64,000 bases of DNA from Pictodentalium vernedei (taxonomy: Eukaryota > Mollusca > Scaphopoda > Dentaliida > Dentaliidae). The DNA lies in NCBI GenBank assembly GCA_031216915.1, contig CM062289.1:20252520-20316519 (forward strand). The letters run 5' to 3'. Within the stretch, counting starts at the first letter, position 1. Each line of letters opens with the position of its first letter. Below the pieces are notes generated by a model that did not search any database, was not told the origin of the DNA, and was given only the letters and a program-made list of their open reading frames with translations. A program made the position numbers and the translations under genes. This document shows positions 63,121-64,000 of this stretch, piece by piece.

Positions 63121-64000
63121 TTGGCTGTGACCAAGTCAACAACAATAAAAGAATTACAAGTTGACTGCAATGGACTAAAGATTATGACCAATCATTTAAG
63201 TCAATTTTCCCAAAAATTACATGGGAAATTGTCTTCAACCCTTGTCAGAGATAAAGATGTCACAACATATATTGGTGATAATGGGAACAATATTTTATGG
63301 CAGGCAGACCAAAAACCCTGCTACATATCGATTCATAGACTGGTCTATTTTAAAAAAACACACCAGACGTAGGAGACATAACAGCCCGGCAAATCTGGTT
63401 ATTATTCCAACCAAGTGGAACAAACTTACACATATTCAACCAGACCAACACGGCATCATCAAATCACGGATTCCAGACGCCAAGAATATTTTGCACATCA
63501 CGAAAGCATCACCAGCCAATTCAGAAGCCCAGCGGGCAATCAGTGCAGAACAACCATCAACTATTTATTTATTTATTGGTGTTTTTAAGGTCACATATTT
63601 ATGCACAATGGCTAATCATGACCGCGACAGTTTTACGGGTGGAGGAAGCCGGAGTACCCGGAGAGAACCACCGAGCAACGACGAGCAGCTGCCAGCTCCC
63701 CAACATCGTAACTCCGCACTGCAGCACAGGCAGGGTTAGATTGGTTGAAGACATGCGCACCGTCGACGTGCAGTACGCCTTGGTACACGGCGCCATCGTG
63801 CCCCCACGCGGGCAATGGAGATGAAGTGTCTTGCCCAAGGACACAACGCGGTTTCCGCAGGTGGGATTCGAACCGAGGACCTCTCGGCTTGCAGCCTGCA
63901 CCTCTACCTACTGAGCCACCGCGCTCCCTACCATCAACTTCAAGTGGAGAAAAATCCCAGGACAGTTCTGATAACCCTATATCACTTGTTACTTTAGAAA
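63121..64000 (+). pseudogene. unrecognised coding-like region split by a SINE (partial at window end)
   Basis: One frame reads LVRDKDVTTYIGDNGNNI and CYISIHRLVYFKK to 63,372. A second frame, offset at an A7 tract near 63,352, reads SPANLVIIPTKWNKLTHIQP, SRIPDAKNILHITKASPA and ends SAEQPST at the SINE. After the SINE and its TSD the same frame resumes as SSGEKSQDSSDNPISLVTLE, open to the window edge. The composition is unlike the surrounding AT-rich DNA, and the frame is continuous across the insertion. I do not recognise the family; it may be a transposon protein or a host exon. Confidence 0.4.
63563..63929 (-). mobile_element. full-length tRNA-headed SINE, 10-bp TSD
   Basis: The best-preserved copy. 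On the minus strand it has GCGCGGTGGCTCAGTAGGTA (A box), GGTTCGAATCC (B box), GTGTCCTTGGGCAAGACACT, GGTACTCCGGCTTCCTCC-type sequence and an A/T tail. TSD ACCATCAACT at 63553-63562 and 63930-63939. Confidence 0.95.

Overview
The window looks like repeat-rich, gene-poor nuclear DNA of a eukaryote, most likely a marine invertebrate (mollusc, echinoderm, hemichordate or cephalochordate grade; I cannot narrow it further). Reasons: nested LINE, LTR, SINE and DNA-transposon copies, short inverted-repeat elements with target-site duplications (TSDs), long minisatellites, long G/C homopolymers, splice-like junctions in transposase remnants, and no bacterial gene layout. No conventional host gene could be recognised. 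Almost everything describable is a mobile element or its product, so the value of the window is its nested insertion record.

Layout. 0-6 kb: palindromic elements, then an intact 847-codon minus-strand ORF that reads as a Ginger1-type integrase-like transposase with a C-terminal OTU protease domain and an F-box-like tail; then GA-rich DNA, a foldback element packed with promoter-type motifs, and minisatellites. 6-11 kb: 68-bp palindromic mini-elements, SINEs and a 27-bp minisatellite (8.9-10.35 kb). 11-18.7 kb: a hAT-like MITE, TTAA-flanked piggyBac-like MITEs, SINEs (one with a 5S rRNA-derived head) and large paralogous hairpin-rich blocks that recur at 26.7-29.7 kb. 19.0-25.5 kb: a degenerate LINE with an SGNH-like ORF1 and an endonuclease/reverse-transcriptase ORF2, split by at least three insertions. 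25.7-35.7 kb: more MITEs, a LINE 3' fragment, SINEs and a decayed Gypsy pol fragment.

35.9-39.8 kb is a minisatellite of about 96 copies of a 41-bp unit that has no stop in any plus-strand frame. 39.8-48.67 kb is a minus-strand LINE into which a 5.2-kb Gypsy LTR element (42,151-47,392) has inserted; the Gypsy element is itself split by a smaller insertion. 49-53 kb: a 49-bp minisatellite, a 0.5-kb MITE and a TU/foldback-like element. 54.4-59.2 kb: remnants of a FLYWCH-MULE transposase-type gene and an OTU-like exon, separated by a 2.6-kb giant inverted repeat. 59.5-62.3 kb: two more elements whose ends are short tandem repeats in inverted orientation. The window ends in an unrecognised coding-like stretch split by a SINE.

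The elements act as molecular fossils of one another: TSDs, TTAA footprints and paralogous empty sites let the order of many insertions be read directly.
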